A stretch of DNA of 54,455 nt from positions 1 through 54,455 of the forward strand of contig NZ_JAQQXQ010000015.1 in the NCBI RefSeq assembly GCF_028595285.1, read 5' to 3'. Below are positions 45,741-54,455 of the stretch, piece by piece. The position numbers were made by a program, and so were the translations under genes. Within the stretch, counting starts at the first letter, position 1. Each line of letters begins with the position of its first letter. The notes beneath the pieces were generated by a model that saw nothing but the letters and a program-made list of their open reading frames with translations, searched no databases and had not been told where the DNA came from. This stretch comes from Erythrobacter fulvus. Lineage in GTDB: Bacteria > Pseudomonadota > Alphaproteobacteria > Sphingomonadales > Sphingomonadaceae.

Positions 45741-46577
45741 TCAGGCCAGTTCCAGCTCGTTCTGGGCGCGGGCGAATTCGGGCAGGTTCAGCGCCTTGAC
45801 AAGGCTGCGCAGCTCCTGCCGTGCGACAAGGTGGCTGGTGCCCAGTTCGCCCAGATGACCCTTGTCGAGCAGGGTCAGCCCCGAAGGGAACAGCTCGCGG
45901 TAGATCACGCGTTCGGACAGCCCCTGCGTCACCCGGAAACCGACCCGCTTGGCCATCTCCGTCAGCGCCTTTTGCAGGCGGGCCTGGTTGCGCGCCTCGA
46001 CGTGGCCGGTGCGGTTGCGCACCACGATCCAGTCCATTTCCGGGCGCTGCTGTTCGATCGTCATGCGGCTGCGCTTCAGCCGCGCTTCCCAGATCAGTTC
46101 GGCGAAGAACGACAGCTTCTTCACCTTGAAGCTTTCCGCGTCGACCTGCCCGATCAGGTCGAAATCGACAAAGCTGTCGTTCATCGGCGTGACCAGCGTA
46201 TCGGCATTTTCCACCGCGGTGCGGGCGAAGGGATCATCGCGCCCCGGATTGTCGATGATCAGGAAATCGCAGGTCGCCTCCAGCCGGCTGATCGCGGCCA
46301 GCAGTTCCTCCTGCGTGTCGCCGCGAAACACCTCGCAATCGGGGGTCGGCAAGGTCAGACGCCGCTTTTCCAGCGTGGCGAGCCGGTTTTCGATATAGCG
46401 GTGCATCGTGCGCTGGCGCGGATCGAGATCGAGCGAGGCGACCCGTGCCCCGAGATAGGCGAGCGCCACCGCGACATGCACCGCAGTGGTCGATTTGCCC
46501 GTGCCGCCCTTTTCATTGGCGAAGACGATGCGGTGGGCCTTGCCGGGGATCCGCCGCGCGGGGGCAGTGCTGGCCAT
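45741..46577 (-). CDS. mipZ: Division-plane positioning ATPase MipZ
   Basis: A 278-residue ParA/MinD-family ATPase. The deviant Walker A KGGTGKST is at 23-30, and DLDPRQRTMHRYIENR at 50-65 and LIIDNPGRDD around 109-118 match MipZ. In Caulobacter MipZ binds ParB at parS, forms a polar gradient and blocks FtsZ, so division occurs at mid-cell. A parS site lies 5.2 kb away in this window. ATG at 46577. The downstream J-domain gene overlaps its transcription unit. Confidence 0.92.
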   Translation of the reverse strand: MASTAPARRIPGKAHRIVFANEKGGTGKSTTAVHVAVALAYLGARVASLDLDPRQRTMHRYIENRLATLEKRRLTLPTPDCEVFRGDTQEELLAAISRLEATCDFLIIDNPGRDDPFARTAVENADTLVTPMNDSFVDFDLIGQVDAESFKVKKLSFFAELIWEARLKRSRMTIEQQRPEMDWIVVRNRTGHVEARNQARLQKALTEMAKRVGFRVTQGLSERVIYRELFPSGLTLLDKGHLGELGTSHLVARQELRSLVKALNLPEFARAQNELELA

Positions 46578-46681
46578 GATGAACGAAAACCTCTTGTTCG
46601 TGCCGCCGCGTTCCGGGCCGCCTTGAAAAGCGCGCCCGCGCGGCTAGGGAGACGTCCGGTTCTATCGGCAGGGGAAGGCCC

Positions 46682-47548
46682 GTGCAAATTGCGAAGACGC
46701 GCGATGTGTTGAGAAATTCCCTCGCGGCGTTGCGGCGGCGGGGGCCGGGACTTATCGCGCTGGTGCCGACCATGGGCGCGCTGCACGAAGGCCACCTGAC
46801 GCTGGTGCGCCGGGCGCGCGAGGAAGCCGATCACATCGTCGCCTCGATCTTCGTCAACCCGAAGCAGTTTGGCGCGAACGAGGATCTGGACGCCTATCCC
46901 CGCCAGCTGGCCGAAGATGCGGCGATGCTGGAGGCCGAAGGATGCGCGCTGCTGTGGGCACCGACTGTCGAGGAAATGTATCCGGCAGGCTTCGTCACCA
47001 ATATAAGCGTCGCGGGCGTGAGCGAGGGGCTGTGCGGCGCGGCGCGGCCCGGCCATTTCGACGGGGTGGCGACAGTCGTCTGCAAGCTGTTCAACCAGGT
47101 GCTGCCCGACATGGCGTTTTTCGGCGAGAAGGACTTCCAGCAGCTTGCCGTGATCCGGACGATGGCGCGCGATCTCGATCTGACGCGGCCGCACGCGGAT
47201 GCGATCATCGGCGTGCCGACCGTGCGCGAGGCGGACGGATTGGCGATGTCGAGCCGCAACCGCTACCTTTCGCCCGAACAGCGCGCACATGCCGCCGCCC
47301 TGCCCCGCGCGATGCGGGCCGCAATCGCCGCGATCGAAGCGGGTGCGCCGGTGGCCGGAAGTCTGGCAGCGCTCGAAACGGAAATCGTCGGGGCAGGTTT
47401 TTCCAGCGTCGATTACGCCGTGCTGGCCGACAGCACCTCGCTCGCCCCGCTGGCGTCGCTCAGGGATACCCCCGCCCGGCTGCTGGTCGCGGCACGGATC
47501 GGCGGCACGCGGTTGATAGACAACATGGCGGTGGGGCCTGCGCTCTGA
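46682..47548 (+). CDS. panC: Pantothenate synthetase
   Basis: A 288-residue enzyme joining pantoate and beta-alanine with ATP in coenzyme A synthesis. VPTMGALHEGHLTLV (28-42, HIGH-type), FVNPKQFGANEDLDAYPR, FFGEKDFQQLAVIR and MSSRNRYLSPEQR (KMSKS-like region) are intact. It starts with GTG at 46682, preceded by GGGGAAGG, divergent from mipZ with a 104-base gap. Confidence 0.96.
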   Translation: MQIAKTRDVLRNSLAALRRRGPGLIALVPTMGALHEGHLTLVRRAREEADHIVASIFVNPKQFGANEDLDAYPRQLAEDAAMLEAEGCALLWAPTVEEMYPAGFVTNISVAGVSEGLCGAARPGHFDGVATVVCKLFNQVLPDMAFFGEKDFQQLAVIRTMARDLDLTRPHADAIIGVPTVREADGLAMSSRNRYLSPEQRAHAAALPRAMRAAIAAIEAGAPVAGSLAALETEIVGAGFSSVDYAVLADSTSLAPLASLRDTPARLLVAARIGGTRLIDNMAVGPAL

Positions 47549-47637
47549 CAGCGCGGTGAACGCACAGAAGGCACATTGCGCGCGAGAATCGTTGACGCGC
47601 CCCCATGCGTGATGGCATTGGCTCGCCTCACGAGCGG

Positions 47638-47711
<74 letters not shown>

Positions 47712-47748
47712 ATCTCCCCCCTTACCGAGATCGGCTCAGGCCGACCCG

Positions 47749-48162
47749 CTATTCGTCCGGGAACCAGCCCGGAGCGCCTTCTTCAGGTGCTTTGTAGGTG
47801 GCCCATTCGCTGCCGTCGCGCGGCGCGGCGGGTGGTCCGGCGGGGCCTGACTGCTCGCCAAGGCGAAGGCGGTGGAGATGCACCTTGGCGATCATGTTGG
47901 CTGCAATCGGCGCGGTGACGAACAGGAACAGCGAGACCAGCAATTCGTGCGTGGTCCATTCGCCTTTCACCAGCTGGAAGAAGATGATCGAGCCGACCAA
48001 CATCGCGCCCAGCCCCAGCGTGCTCGCCTTGGTCGGGCCATGGAGGCGCTCCATCAGCGAGGGCAGGCGCACCAGCCCCCAGCTGCCGATCAGCGCGAAG
48101 CTGGCGCCCAGCACGATCAGCGCGCTCGCCAGCAGTTCGGGCAGTGAAACGGAGCCGATCAT
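47749..48162 (-). CDS. mrpG: Na+/H+ antiporter subunit G
   Basis: A 137-residue membrane protein with three helices (about 8-30, 45-65 and 70-92) and a hydrophilic tail. LIVLGASFALIGSWGLVRLPSLMERLHGPTKASTLG is the MnhG signature. Its start overlaps mrpF's stop by four bases. It is the last gene of the operon. The Pro/Gly-rich C-terminal 40 residues are an extension. Confidence 0.93.
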   Translation of the reverse strand: MIGSVSLPELLASALIVLGASFALIGSWGLVRLPSLMERLHGPTKASTLGLGAMLVGSIIFFQLVKGEWTTHELLVSLFLFVTAPIAANMIAKVHLHRLRLGEQSGPAGPPAAPRDGSEWATYKAPEEGAPGWFPDE

Positions 48163-48440
48163 TCGATGATGTCCCCCCGCAACAGGAATTTGCAATAGGC
48201 CACCGTGCCCACGAAGCCGACCATCGCCAGCAGCATCGCCGCTTCGAAAGAAGTGCCCTCGCCATTGGCAATCCCGGCCAGCACGATGATGCCGATCGCG
48301 TTGATCACCATCGTATCGAGCGCCAGGATGCGGTCCGCCACCCCCGGCCCCTTGAACAGGCGCCACAGGTTCAGCGCCAGCGCAAGGCCGAGCGCGGCAA
48401 AGCCGAAGCCGAGCGCCCAGGTGATAACCGGCCCGGTCAT
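48159..48440 (-). CDS. mrpF: Na+/H+ antiporter subunit F
   Basis: A 93-residue protein with three helices; WRLFKGPGVADRILALDTMVINAIGI contains the MnhF family DR-x-L-A-D pattern. It overlaps mrpG and mrpE by four bases each. Family length is 85-95. Confidence 0.94.
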   Translation of the reverse strand: MTGPVITWALGFGFAALGLALALNLWRLFKGPGVADRILALDTMVINAIGIIVLAGIANGEGTSFEAAMLLAMVGFVGTVAYCKFLLRGDIIE

Positions 48441-48922
48441 GCAAAAATCCTCTTCAGCCGTGCTTCGTAACGCGCCTTGGTGCGGGCGATCTCGCCCGCC
48501 GGATCGGGCGCATGGAGCGCGTGGACCAGCAGGTAGGTTCCGCAGGCCGAAACATCGGCGGAAACCGTGCCGGGGGTGAGGCTGATGGTCCCGGCGAACA
48601 CGGTAATCGCCTCGGGGCTTTCAAGCTCCAGCGGGATTGCCAGCCATGCGGGTTGCAGCTTGTGGTTCGGCTTGAACAGGATGATCGCCGCGACTTCGAA
48701 ATTAGCGACGATGATGTCCCAGACGACTAAGCCGACATAGGCGGTTCCCGCCGCGAACCTTATCGGCGGCCGCTCGGGCCAGTAGGCGTCGGTGAACAGC
48801 GGCACGACGATGCCGATGACCAGGCCGAGGAACAGCGTCCCGAAGGTCAGATCGTTGACCATCACCATCCACACGATCACCAGCAGCGCGGAAAGGCCCG
48901 GATGCGGGATAAGGCGGCTCAT
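48437..48922 (-). CDS. mrpE: Na+/H+ antiporter subunit E
   Basis: A 161-residue protein with two or three N-terminal helices and a C-terminal soluble part. LVVWDIIVANFEVAAIIL and ITVFAGTISLTPGTVSADV are the MnhE signature. ATG at 48922 overlaps mrpD's stop by four bases; longer in-frame extensions upstream lie inside mrpD. Confidence 0.93.
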   Translation of the reverse strand: MSRLIPHPGLSALLVIVWMVMVNDLTFGTLFLGLVIGIVVPLFTDAYWPERPPIRFAAGTAYVGLVVWDIIVANFEVAAIILFKPNHKLQPAWLAIPLELESPEAITVFAGTISLTPGTVSADVSACGTYLLVHALHAPDPAGEIARTKARYEARLKRIFA

Positions 48923-50448
48923 TGCACGTCCTCCCCCAGCACGGCGCGGGCAGCCGCCGCACGATCCAGCACCTGCGCTGCAGCCTCGTCGGCATAGGTG
49001 GTGGCCGGGCCCGCGCCTGCTGCCAGCGCGGCAAGCAACACCAGTGCGATCGCCGGAGCGACCAGATCGGAACGGGGCGCGGCAGCGGCGCCGCTGCTGA
49101 CCCCATCGTCGGACTCGCTTTCTTTCCAGAACACCACGCTGCCTGCCCGTGCGAACCCGATCACCCCAATCAGCGTGGTGACAAGGATCACACCCCACGA
49201 CCAGCCCCAGTCGGGCTGTCCCGTCACCGATTGCAGGATCAGCAGCTTGCCGATGAAGCCCGACAGCGGCGGCAGGCCGGTCGTCGCGATGGCGGCGGCC
49301 ATGAACATCAGCGCGATAATCCCGCGCTGCGCGAAGGCAGGCGCAGGGCTGCAATTATCCGTTGCACCCGCGCGCCGCCGCGCAACGGCATCGGCCACCA
49401 GAAACAGGGCCGCCCCCGCGATGGTCGAATGGACGAGATAATACAGCGCCGCACCCAGCGTCGCCTGCTCCCATCCCGCCACCGCGATCAGCAATGTGCC
49501 GGTCGATCCGATGATGGCATAGCTCGCCTGTTCCGATAGGGTGCGCGCGGTGAACACTCCGGCAAAGCCGACCGCTGCGGTCACCAGCGCGGCGGGCCAC
49601 AGGAACGGATCGGGCGTCCACGCCGCCGCGCCTGCCCCGTCGCCGAACACCTGCGGCACCACCCGGATCAGCGAATAGACGCCGACCTTGGTCATGATCG
49701 CGAACAGCCCCGCCACCGCCGGGGTGGCGACGTCATAGGTGCGCGGCAACCACAGGTGCAGTGGCACGATCGCCGCCTTGATCGCGAACACGCAGGCCAG
49801 CAGCAGTGCGGCAATGCGCAGCAGCCCCTGATCGGCGGGCGCGATTTCGGCCACCCGCATCCCCATGTCGGCCATGTTGAGCGTGCCGGTGAGCGCGTAG
49901 AGCAGCCCGAGTGCAATCAGGAACAGCGAGGATCCGACAAGGTTGACGACCACATATTGCACCCCCGCCTTGAGCCGCGCCGGACCCTGCCCGTGCAGCA
50001 ACAGGCCATAGGAGGCGATCAGCAGCACCTCGAAGAACACGAAAAGGTTGAACAGGTCACCGGTCAGGAACGCGCCGTTGAGGCCCATCAGCTGGAACTG
50101 GAACAGCGGGTGGAAATGCCAGCCCTTGCGATCAACCCTTGTCACAACCGCGTGCAGCAGCGCCACCAGCGCGAGCACGCTGGCAAGCGTCAGCATGATC
50201 GCCGAAAGGCGGTCGGCCACCAGCACGATGCCGAAGGGCGCGGGCCATTCGCCCACGTCATAGACATGCACGATCCCGTCGCCGGCATAACCTAGCAGCG
50301 CCAGCGCCGTGCCCAGCATCGCGAAGCACGATGCGAAAGCGACGCCGATGCCCCATGCCGGATGGCGGCGCAGCAGCAGCAGCGTGGCCGGTGCGGCCAG
50401 TGCCGGAATGGCGACCGGCAGCAGCGGGAGATGATCGAGCCAGCTCAC
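48919..50448 (-). CDS. mrpD: Na+/H+ antiporter subunit D
   Basis: A 509-residue proton-pumping subunit homologous to NuoM/NuoN with about 14 helices. LFNLFVFFEVLLIASYGLLLHG, AIVPLHLWLPRTYDVATPAVAGLFA and LPPLSGFIGKLLIL are core segments with the conserved Glu (FFE) and Lys residues. The GTG at 50448 overlaps mrpC's stop (GTGA); an upstream GTG at 50478 would give a longer overlap and poorer N-terminus. Confidence 0.94.
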   Translation of the reverse strand: MSWLDHLPLLPVAIPALAAPATLLLLRRHPAWGIGVAFASCFAMLGTALALLGYAGDGIVHVYDVGEWPAPFGIVLVADRLSAIMLTLASVLALVALLHAVVTRVDRKGWHFHPLFQFQLMGLNGAFLTGDLFNLFVFFEVLLIASYGLLLHGQGPARLKAGVQYVVVNLVGSSLFLIALGLLYALTGTLNMADMGMRVAEIAPADQGLLRIAALLLACVFAIKAAIVPLHLWLPRTYDVATPAVAGLFAIMTKVGVYSLIRVVPQVFGDGAGAAAWTPDPFLWPAALVTAAVGFAGVFTARTLSEQASYAIIGSTGTLLIAVAGWEQATLGAALYYLVHSTIAGAALFLVADAVARRRAGATDNCSPAPAFAQRGIIALMFMAAAIATTGLPPLSGFIGKLLILQSVTGQPDWGWSWGVILVTTLIGVIGFARAGSVVFWKESESDDGVSSGAAAAPRSDLVAPAIALVLLAALAAGAGPATTYADEAAAQVLDRAAAARAVLGEDVQ

Positions 50449-50810
50449 TCGCCCTTCTCCGTATCGCTGTCGTCGCACGGCACGCTATCGCCATCGACAT
50501 GATCGCTGCCGGTTTCGAGGAAGCTCCTGAGCGCGAGGATCACAACGAAAGCCGTCATGCCGAAGGTGATGACGATTGCAGTCAACACCAGCGCCTGCGG
50601 CAGGGGATCGGTATATTCGCTCACCGCCTTGTCCCAGATCGGCGGGCGGTTCAGCACCAGCCTGCCGGATGCGAACAGGAACAGGTTGACGGCATAGGAC
50701 AGCAGTGTGAGGCCCAGCACCACCTGAAAAGTGCGTGCGCGCAGGGACAGATAAATGCCCGCCGCCACCAGCACGCCGATGCTGCTCGCCACGAGGAATT
50801 CATAGGTCAT
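50445..50810 (-). CDS. mrpC: Na+/H+ antiporter subunit C
   Basis: A 121-residue NuoK-like protein with three helices; GIYLSLRARTFQVVLGLTLLSYAVNLFLF and DPLPQALVLTAIVITFGMTAF are MnhC marks. The C-terminal 25 residues are acidic and disordered. It overlaps mrpA and mrpD by four bases. Confidence 0.95.
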   Translation of the reverse strand: MTYEFLVASSIGVLVAAGIYLSLRARTFQVVLGLTLLSYAVNLFLFASGRLVLNRPPIWDKAVSEYTDPLPQALVLTAIVITFGMTAFVVILALRSFLETGSDHVDGDSVPCDDSDTEKGE

Positions 50811-53662
50811 GACGCATCCTCCTGCGCCGCAAGGCTCGCCTGTGCCTCGGCATGGGCACGGGCAGCGCGCTGGGCGATGTGACTGAGCTGCGCCAGCGTC
50901 AGCATCACCGCGCCGAACACGGTCAGGAACACGCCGGTATCGAACAGCATCGCGCTCGCCAGCTCGAACTTGCCGATCAACGGAAGGTAGAAATAGCCGA
51001 AGGTGGAGGTGAGGAAATTCGCGCCGAAGGCCAGCGCGCCCAGCCCGGTCGCCATCGCCGTCAGCACGCCCCAACCGATCATCTGGTGTTCGCCGAAGCG
51101 CCGCCGCGTATCCGTCCAGTCATAGCCGGCGGCGAGATATTGCAGCAGGAAGGCGATCGCGATCACCAGCGCGGCGATGAACCCGCCGCCCGGCTGGTTG
51201 TGACCGCGCAGGAACAGGTAGATGCCGACGGTCAGCGTCAGCGGCAGGGCGATACGGCTGGCCATCACGAACATCATCGGGTGGCGTTCGGGCGAGTGCG
51301 GCATGTCTTCCTGCCAGCTGCGCAGCCGCGCCCCGGCACTGCCGCGCGCGGTGGAATAGAGCAGCGCGTAGATGGCAAGGCCCGCAATCCCCAGCACGAT
51401 GATCTCGCCCAGCGTATCGAAGGCGCGGAAGTCGACGAGGATGACGTTGACGACGTTGGTGCCGCCCCCGCCGGGCTTGGAATTGGCCAGATGATAGGCC
51501 GAAATGCTCGCCCCCGGCTCACGGGTCAGCATGGCCCAGGAAACGCCGCCCACCAGCACCCCGCCGACCACCGCCAGCGCCCCGTCGCGCCACTTGCGCG
51601 GGGTGGAGGACAGCACCGGCGGCGCCTTGGGCAGCAGGTTCAATGCCAGCAGCAGCAGCAGGATCGTCACCACCTCGACCGAGATTTGCGTCAGCGCCAG
51701 ATCGGGTGCGGAGAAGCGCACGAAGGCGAGGCTGACGACAAGGCCGATGACGCTCACATAGATCAGCACGCGGAAACGCTGGCGCGAATCGTTCACCACC
51801 GCCGCTGTGGCCGCGATCAGCAGCGCCCAGGCCATGATCGCCGGTGGGGAAGCGGTGATCCCGGGGCGCGTGCCGGTAAAGGCGCCGCCGCCCGCCAGCG
51901 CACCGTCGATAATCAGCGCCACGATCACGGCAACCGTCGCGAACAGCATCCGCTGGAGCGAAGGCGTGTGGACGGCAATAATGGCCTTGCGCACCCAGGT
52001 GTCGGCAAAGCCCAGCACGGCATCGAACATCCGCTTTGCATCGCGGTGGGAGACGCTTTCCCATGCGCGCAGCAGCGCGGCATGACGCCACAGCATCAGC
52101 GCCCCGCCCGCCACCGCGATGGTGCTGAGGATCAGCGCAAGGTTGACCCCGTGCCACAGCGCCAGATCGAATTCGGGCGCTGCGCCGCCGATCACTGCCC
52201 CCGTCACCGCGCCCACCAGCGGCGCGGCAAGCAGCATCGGCATCAGCCCGAGCAGCACCGCCAGCACCGTCAGCAGCGCGCTGGGCGCCCACATGCCGGT
52301 GGCCGGATCATGCGCGCGGGCAAAGGGTTCGGGATCGCGCGGTTCGCCGAAGAACAGGTGCCATGCGAGCCGCAGCGAATAGCCGACCGAAAAGGTTGCC
52401 CCGATGGTCGCCAGCACCGGCACCAGCCACGGCAAGCCGAACAGCGCAACCTCGGGCGTTTCATACAGCATCATCTCCTTGGAGATGAACCCGCCCAGCG
52501 GCGGCAGCCCCGCCATGGATGCAGCGGCAAGCGTGGCGATCACCGCCGTCACCGGCATCGCTTTCGCCAGCCCGCCCAGCCGCCGGATATCGCGCGTGCC
52601 AGTTTCGTGATCGACGATACCCGCCGCCATGAACAGCGCCGCCTTGAACGCGGCGTGATTGAGGATGTGCAGCACCGCCGCCAGCGCCGCCATTTCGAGC
52701 GAGAAGCCCAGCAGCATCACCAACAGGCCCAGCTGGCTGATGGTCGAATAGGCGAGGATGCTTTTCAGATCATGCCGGAACAGCGCCACGATCGCGGCGA
52801 ACACCATGGTGATCAGCCCGACAGAGGTGACGATCACGGTATAGAGATCGGTCCCCGAAAGTACCGGCCACAGCCGCGCCAGCAAGAACACCCCCGCCTT
52901 CACCATCGTCGCCGAATGCAGATAGGCGCTGACCGGCGTGGGCGCCGCCATCGCGTGGGGAAGCCAGAAATGGAACGGGAACTGCGCCGACTTGGTGAAA
53001 CAGCCCAGCAGGATCAGACCGAGGATCACCGGATAATGCGGCGAGGCCTGCACCTGCGCCCCGCGCTGGAGGATCGTTGCAAGGTCAAAGGAACCGGCCA
53101 CCGTCCCCAGCAGCACCATGCCCCCGATCAGCGCGAGCCCGCCGCCGCCGGTAACGGCCAACGCCATGCGCGCACCCTGCCGCCCTTCGGCTTTGTGTTG
53201 CCAGAACCCGATCAGCAGGAAGGAAGAAAGGCTGGTCAGTTCCCAGAACACCAGCAGCAACAGGACGTTGCCCGCCAGCACGATGCCCAGCATCGCGCCC
53301 TGGAACAGCATCAGGCTGGCGAAGAAGCGGCCCGTATCCTCGCCCTTGTAGAGATAGAAATGGGCAAAGATCACCACCAGCAGACCGATCCCGAGGATCA
53401 GCCCGGCAAACATCAATCCCAGCGGATCGACCATCAGCGTAAGATCAAGGCCGAGCGCAGGCACCCAGCTCAGGGTAGCCGAAGGCACCTCGCCGCCGAT
53501 CACCGGCGCGGCCAGCCCCGCCAGCAGCGCCAGCCCGCCCGTGCTGGCCGCACCCGCCAGCCCCGAATGCAGGCCGCGCGACGCGCCATGCACCAGCGCA
53601 ATCAGCAGAGCCGCGACAAAGGGCAGCGCCACCAGCGTATATAGCGTCAAGGCATAAGCCAT
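50807..53662 (-). CDS. mrpA: Na+/H+ antiporter subunit A fused to subunit B
   Basis: A 951-residue protein. The N-terminal NuoL-like part (about 1-500) has [36 protein letters not shown] and [30 protein letters not shown] with conserved proton-path Lys/Glu/His. The middle has MrpA C-terminal helices; from about 815 an MnhB domain begins ([20 protein letters not shown]). Separate mrpB is therefore absent, as usual in proteobacteria with the fused form. ATG at 53662. First gene of mrpA(B)CDEFG, the multi-subunit Na+/H+ antiporter for sodium and alkaline tolerance. Confidence 0.95.
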   Translation of the reverse strand: MAYALTLYTLVALPFVAALLIALVHGASRGLHSGLAGAASTGGLALLAGLAAPVIGGEVPSATLSWVPALGLDLTLMVDPLGLMFAGLILGIGLLVVIFAHFYLYKGEDTGRFFASLMLFQGAMLGIVLAGNVLLLLVFWELTSLSSFLLIGFWQHKAEGRQGARMALAVTGGGGLALIGGMVLLGTVAGSFDLATILQRGAQVQASPHYPVILGLILLGCFTKSAQFPFHFWLPHAMAAPTPVSAYLHSATMVKAGVFLLARLWPVLSGTDLYTVIVTSVGLITMVFAAIVALFRHDLKSILAYSTISQLGLLVMLLGFSLEMAALAAVLHILNHAAFKAALFMAAGIVDHETGTRDIRRLGGLAKAMPVTAVIATLAAASMAGLPPLGGFISKEMMLYETPEVALFGLPWLVPVLATIGATFSVGYSLRLAWHLFFGEPRDPEPFARAHDPATGMWAPSALLTVLAVLLGLMPMLLAAPLVGAVTGAVIGGAAPEFDLALWHGVNLALILSTIAVAGGALMLWRHAALLRAWESVSHRDAKRMFDAVLGFADTWVRKAIIAVHTPSLQRMLFATVAVIVALIIDGALAGGGAFTGTRPGITASPPAIMAWALLIAATAAVVNDSRQRFRVLIYVSVIGLVVSLAFVRFSAPDLALTQISVEVVTILLLLLALNLLPKAPPVLSSTPRKWRDGALAVVGGVLVGGVSWAMLTREPGASISAYHLANSKPGGGGTNVVNVILVDFRAFDTLGEIIVLGIAGLAIYALLYSTARGSAGARLRSWQEDMPHSPERHPMMFVMASRIALPLTLTVGIYLFLRGHNQPGGGFIAALVIAIAFLLQYLAAGYDWTDTRRRFGEHQMIGWGVLTAMATGLGALAFGANFLTSTFGYFYLPLIGKFELASAMLFDTGVFLTVFGAVMLTLAQLSHIAQRAARAHAEAQASLAAQEDAS

Positions 53663-53899
53663 TGGCGGCCCCGGTGGTCCCCTATCGTCAGAATTGACAT
53701 TGCGATCGCGGCACTTGCGCGCGGCCCCGCCATAGCCGAGGGATTTGCACAAGGACAACCTCTGGCGCAAACGCAGCGTATGCACCGCGCGTTCCCACCG
53801 AAGTAAGCCTTGCCGGACTTGACGCCCCCCAAAGAAAACTAGCCCCCCCGAAACAAAACCGGGGTTGTGTTGCCGGGCGCAAGGCGTAGCTCAATCAGC
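53663..53899. other. Divergent intergenic region between mrpA and cysD
   Basis: No gene is seen. It should hold the promoters of both operons. CCCC and GGGG arms around GAAACAAAACC (near 53852-53876) could fold weakly ahead of cysD. The fragment GGCGTAGCTCAATCAGC just before the cysD ATG looks like a tRNA D-arm but nothing else tRNA-like follows. Confidence 0.35.
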
Positions 53900-54455
53900 A
53901 TGCGTTCTCTCACCCATCTCGAACGGCTCGAAGCCGAAAGCATCCATATTTTCCGCGAGGTCGTGGCCGAGGCGGAAAACCCCGTCATGCTCTATTCGGT
54001 GGGCAAGGACAGCTCGGTCATGCTGCATCTGGCGCGCAAGGCCTTTTACCCCTCGCCGCCGCCTTTCCCGATGCTGCACGTGGCAAGCGGGTGGGACTTT
54101 CAGGACCTTATCGCCCACCGCGACCGCACGGTGCGCGAATACGGCCTGCGCCTGATCATTGCCGAAAACGAAGACGCCGAGGAACAGGGCATCAATCCCT
54201 TCGACACCGGCAGCGCGCTCTATTCGCAGGCGCAGTTGACCGATCCCCTGAAACGCGCGCTGACCGCGCACGGCTTCGACGCGGCCTTTGGCGGCGGGCG
54301 GCGCGATGAGGAAAAGGCGCGCGCCAAAGAGCGTATCTTTTCCTTCCGCACGGCCGCGCACCGCTGGGACCCCAAGAACCAGCGGCCCGAGCTGTGGAAC
54401 CTCTACAACGCCAAGAAGAACAAGGGCGAAAGCATCCGCGTCTTCCCCCTGTCGA
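53900..54455 (+). CDS. cysD: Sulfate adenylyltransferase small subunit CysD (partial, runs off window)
   Basis: The first 185 codons are present. The PP-loop SVGKDSS is at 33-39; [20 protein letters not shown] (125-144) and [14 protein letters not shown] (about 153-166) are typical. With CysN it makes APS from sulfate and ATP. The segment usually reading HVDTxW is HVASGW here (60-65), so the Asp is replaced by Ala. The start ATG at 53900 has no strong Shine-Dalgarno. Divergent from mrp. Confidence 0.93.
   Translation, partial: MRSLTHLERLEAESIHIFREVVAEAENPVMLYSVGKDSSVMLHLARKAFYPSPPPFPMLHVASGWDFQDLIAHRDRTVREYGLRLIIAENEDAEEQGINPFDTGSALYSQAQLTDPLKRALTAHGFDAAFGGGRRDEEKARAKERIFSFRTAAHRWDPKNQRPELWNLYNAKKNKGESIRVFPLS

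Noticed and set aside
50852..53644. 930-codon open frame antisense to mrpA, and similar long antisense frames over argD, the MFS, lhr and prfC
   Set aside because: High third-position GC leaves the opposite strand open; the translated products are Arg/His/Gln-rich and resemble no family.
53884..53900. tRNA D-arm-like GGCGTAGCTCAATCAGC before cysD
   Set aside because: No acceptor, anticodon or T-arm can be built; the sequence runs straight into cysD coding.

Overview
The window is GC-rich chromosomal DNA from an alphaproteobacterium, most likely Sphingomonadales and probably Erythrobacteraceae. This is inferred from gene content: the tail end of an alphaproteobacterial gene transfer agent (GTA) cluster with a DUF2793 gene, MipZ, argD-argF-hslO, class II fructose bisphosphatase near homoserine dehydrogenase, spinster-type MFS and several secreted proteins of a style common in sphingomonads. 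No taxonomic search was possible.

Layout. 1-312: one end of an IS3-like insertion sequence leaving the window leftwards, which has cut off the front of the GTA NlpC/P60 peptidase gene. 317-2978: GTA tail/host-specificity protein and a DUF2793 protein. 3157-4308: an OmpA porin with 29 consecutive prolines. 4694-11501 (minus): spinster MFS, queC, a DUF3617 protein, hslO, argF, argD and a double cold-shock-domain protein. 11775-15213 (plus): sulfur transferase-like protein, small membrane protein, sterol desaturase family protein and GMC oxidoreductase. 15461-17179 (minus): glnK-amtB behind a consensus sigma-54 promoter. 17364-26657 (minus): PPOX-like protein, alpha/beta hydrolase, prfC, pheT, pheS, two tandem AraC-type regulators, rplT and rpmI. 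26977-28317: ACS-family MFS. 28348-30397 (minus): prs, a small unknown and hisN, overlapping. 30635-33897: an OprO/OprP-like porin converging on phoU, which sits behind two Pho-box-like repeats and downstream of glpX. 33963-35155: a coupled pair of paralogous secreted unknowns converging on hom. 36549-37442: a secreted unknown.

37817-40464 (plus) is a tonB-exbB-exbD-exbD energy-transduction operon ending in a strong terminator. It is followed at once by a perfect parS palindrome (40552-40567). 40587-46577 (minus) holds an Lhr-like helicase, a DUF2059 protein, phosphoglucomutase/phosphomannomutase, a J-domain membrane protein and mipZ. parS and mipZ lie about 5 kb apart, which ties this stretch to chromosome segregation and division-site placement and suggests the replication origin may not be far away. 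Then come panC, tRNA-Gly(TCC), and the six-gene Mrp Na+/H+ antiporter operon (47749-53662, minus, every junction a 4-base overlap, mrpA fused to mrpB). The window ends inside cysD.

Most of the window is ordinary core genome. The points that stand out are the IS-broken GTA gene, the parS-mipZ pairing, the sigma-54 and Pho regulatory sites, the paralogous secreted pair between glpX and hom, and the polyproline tract. I did not find a clearly new defence or mobile system.
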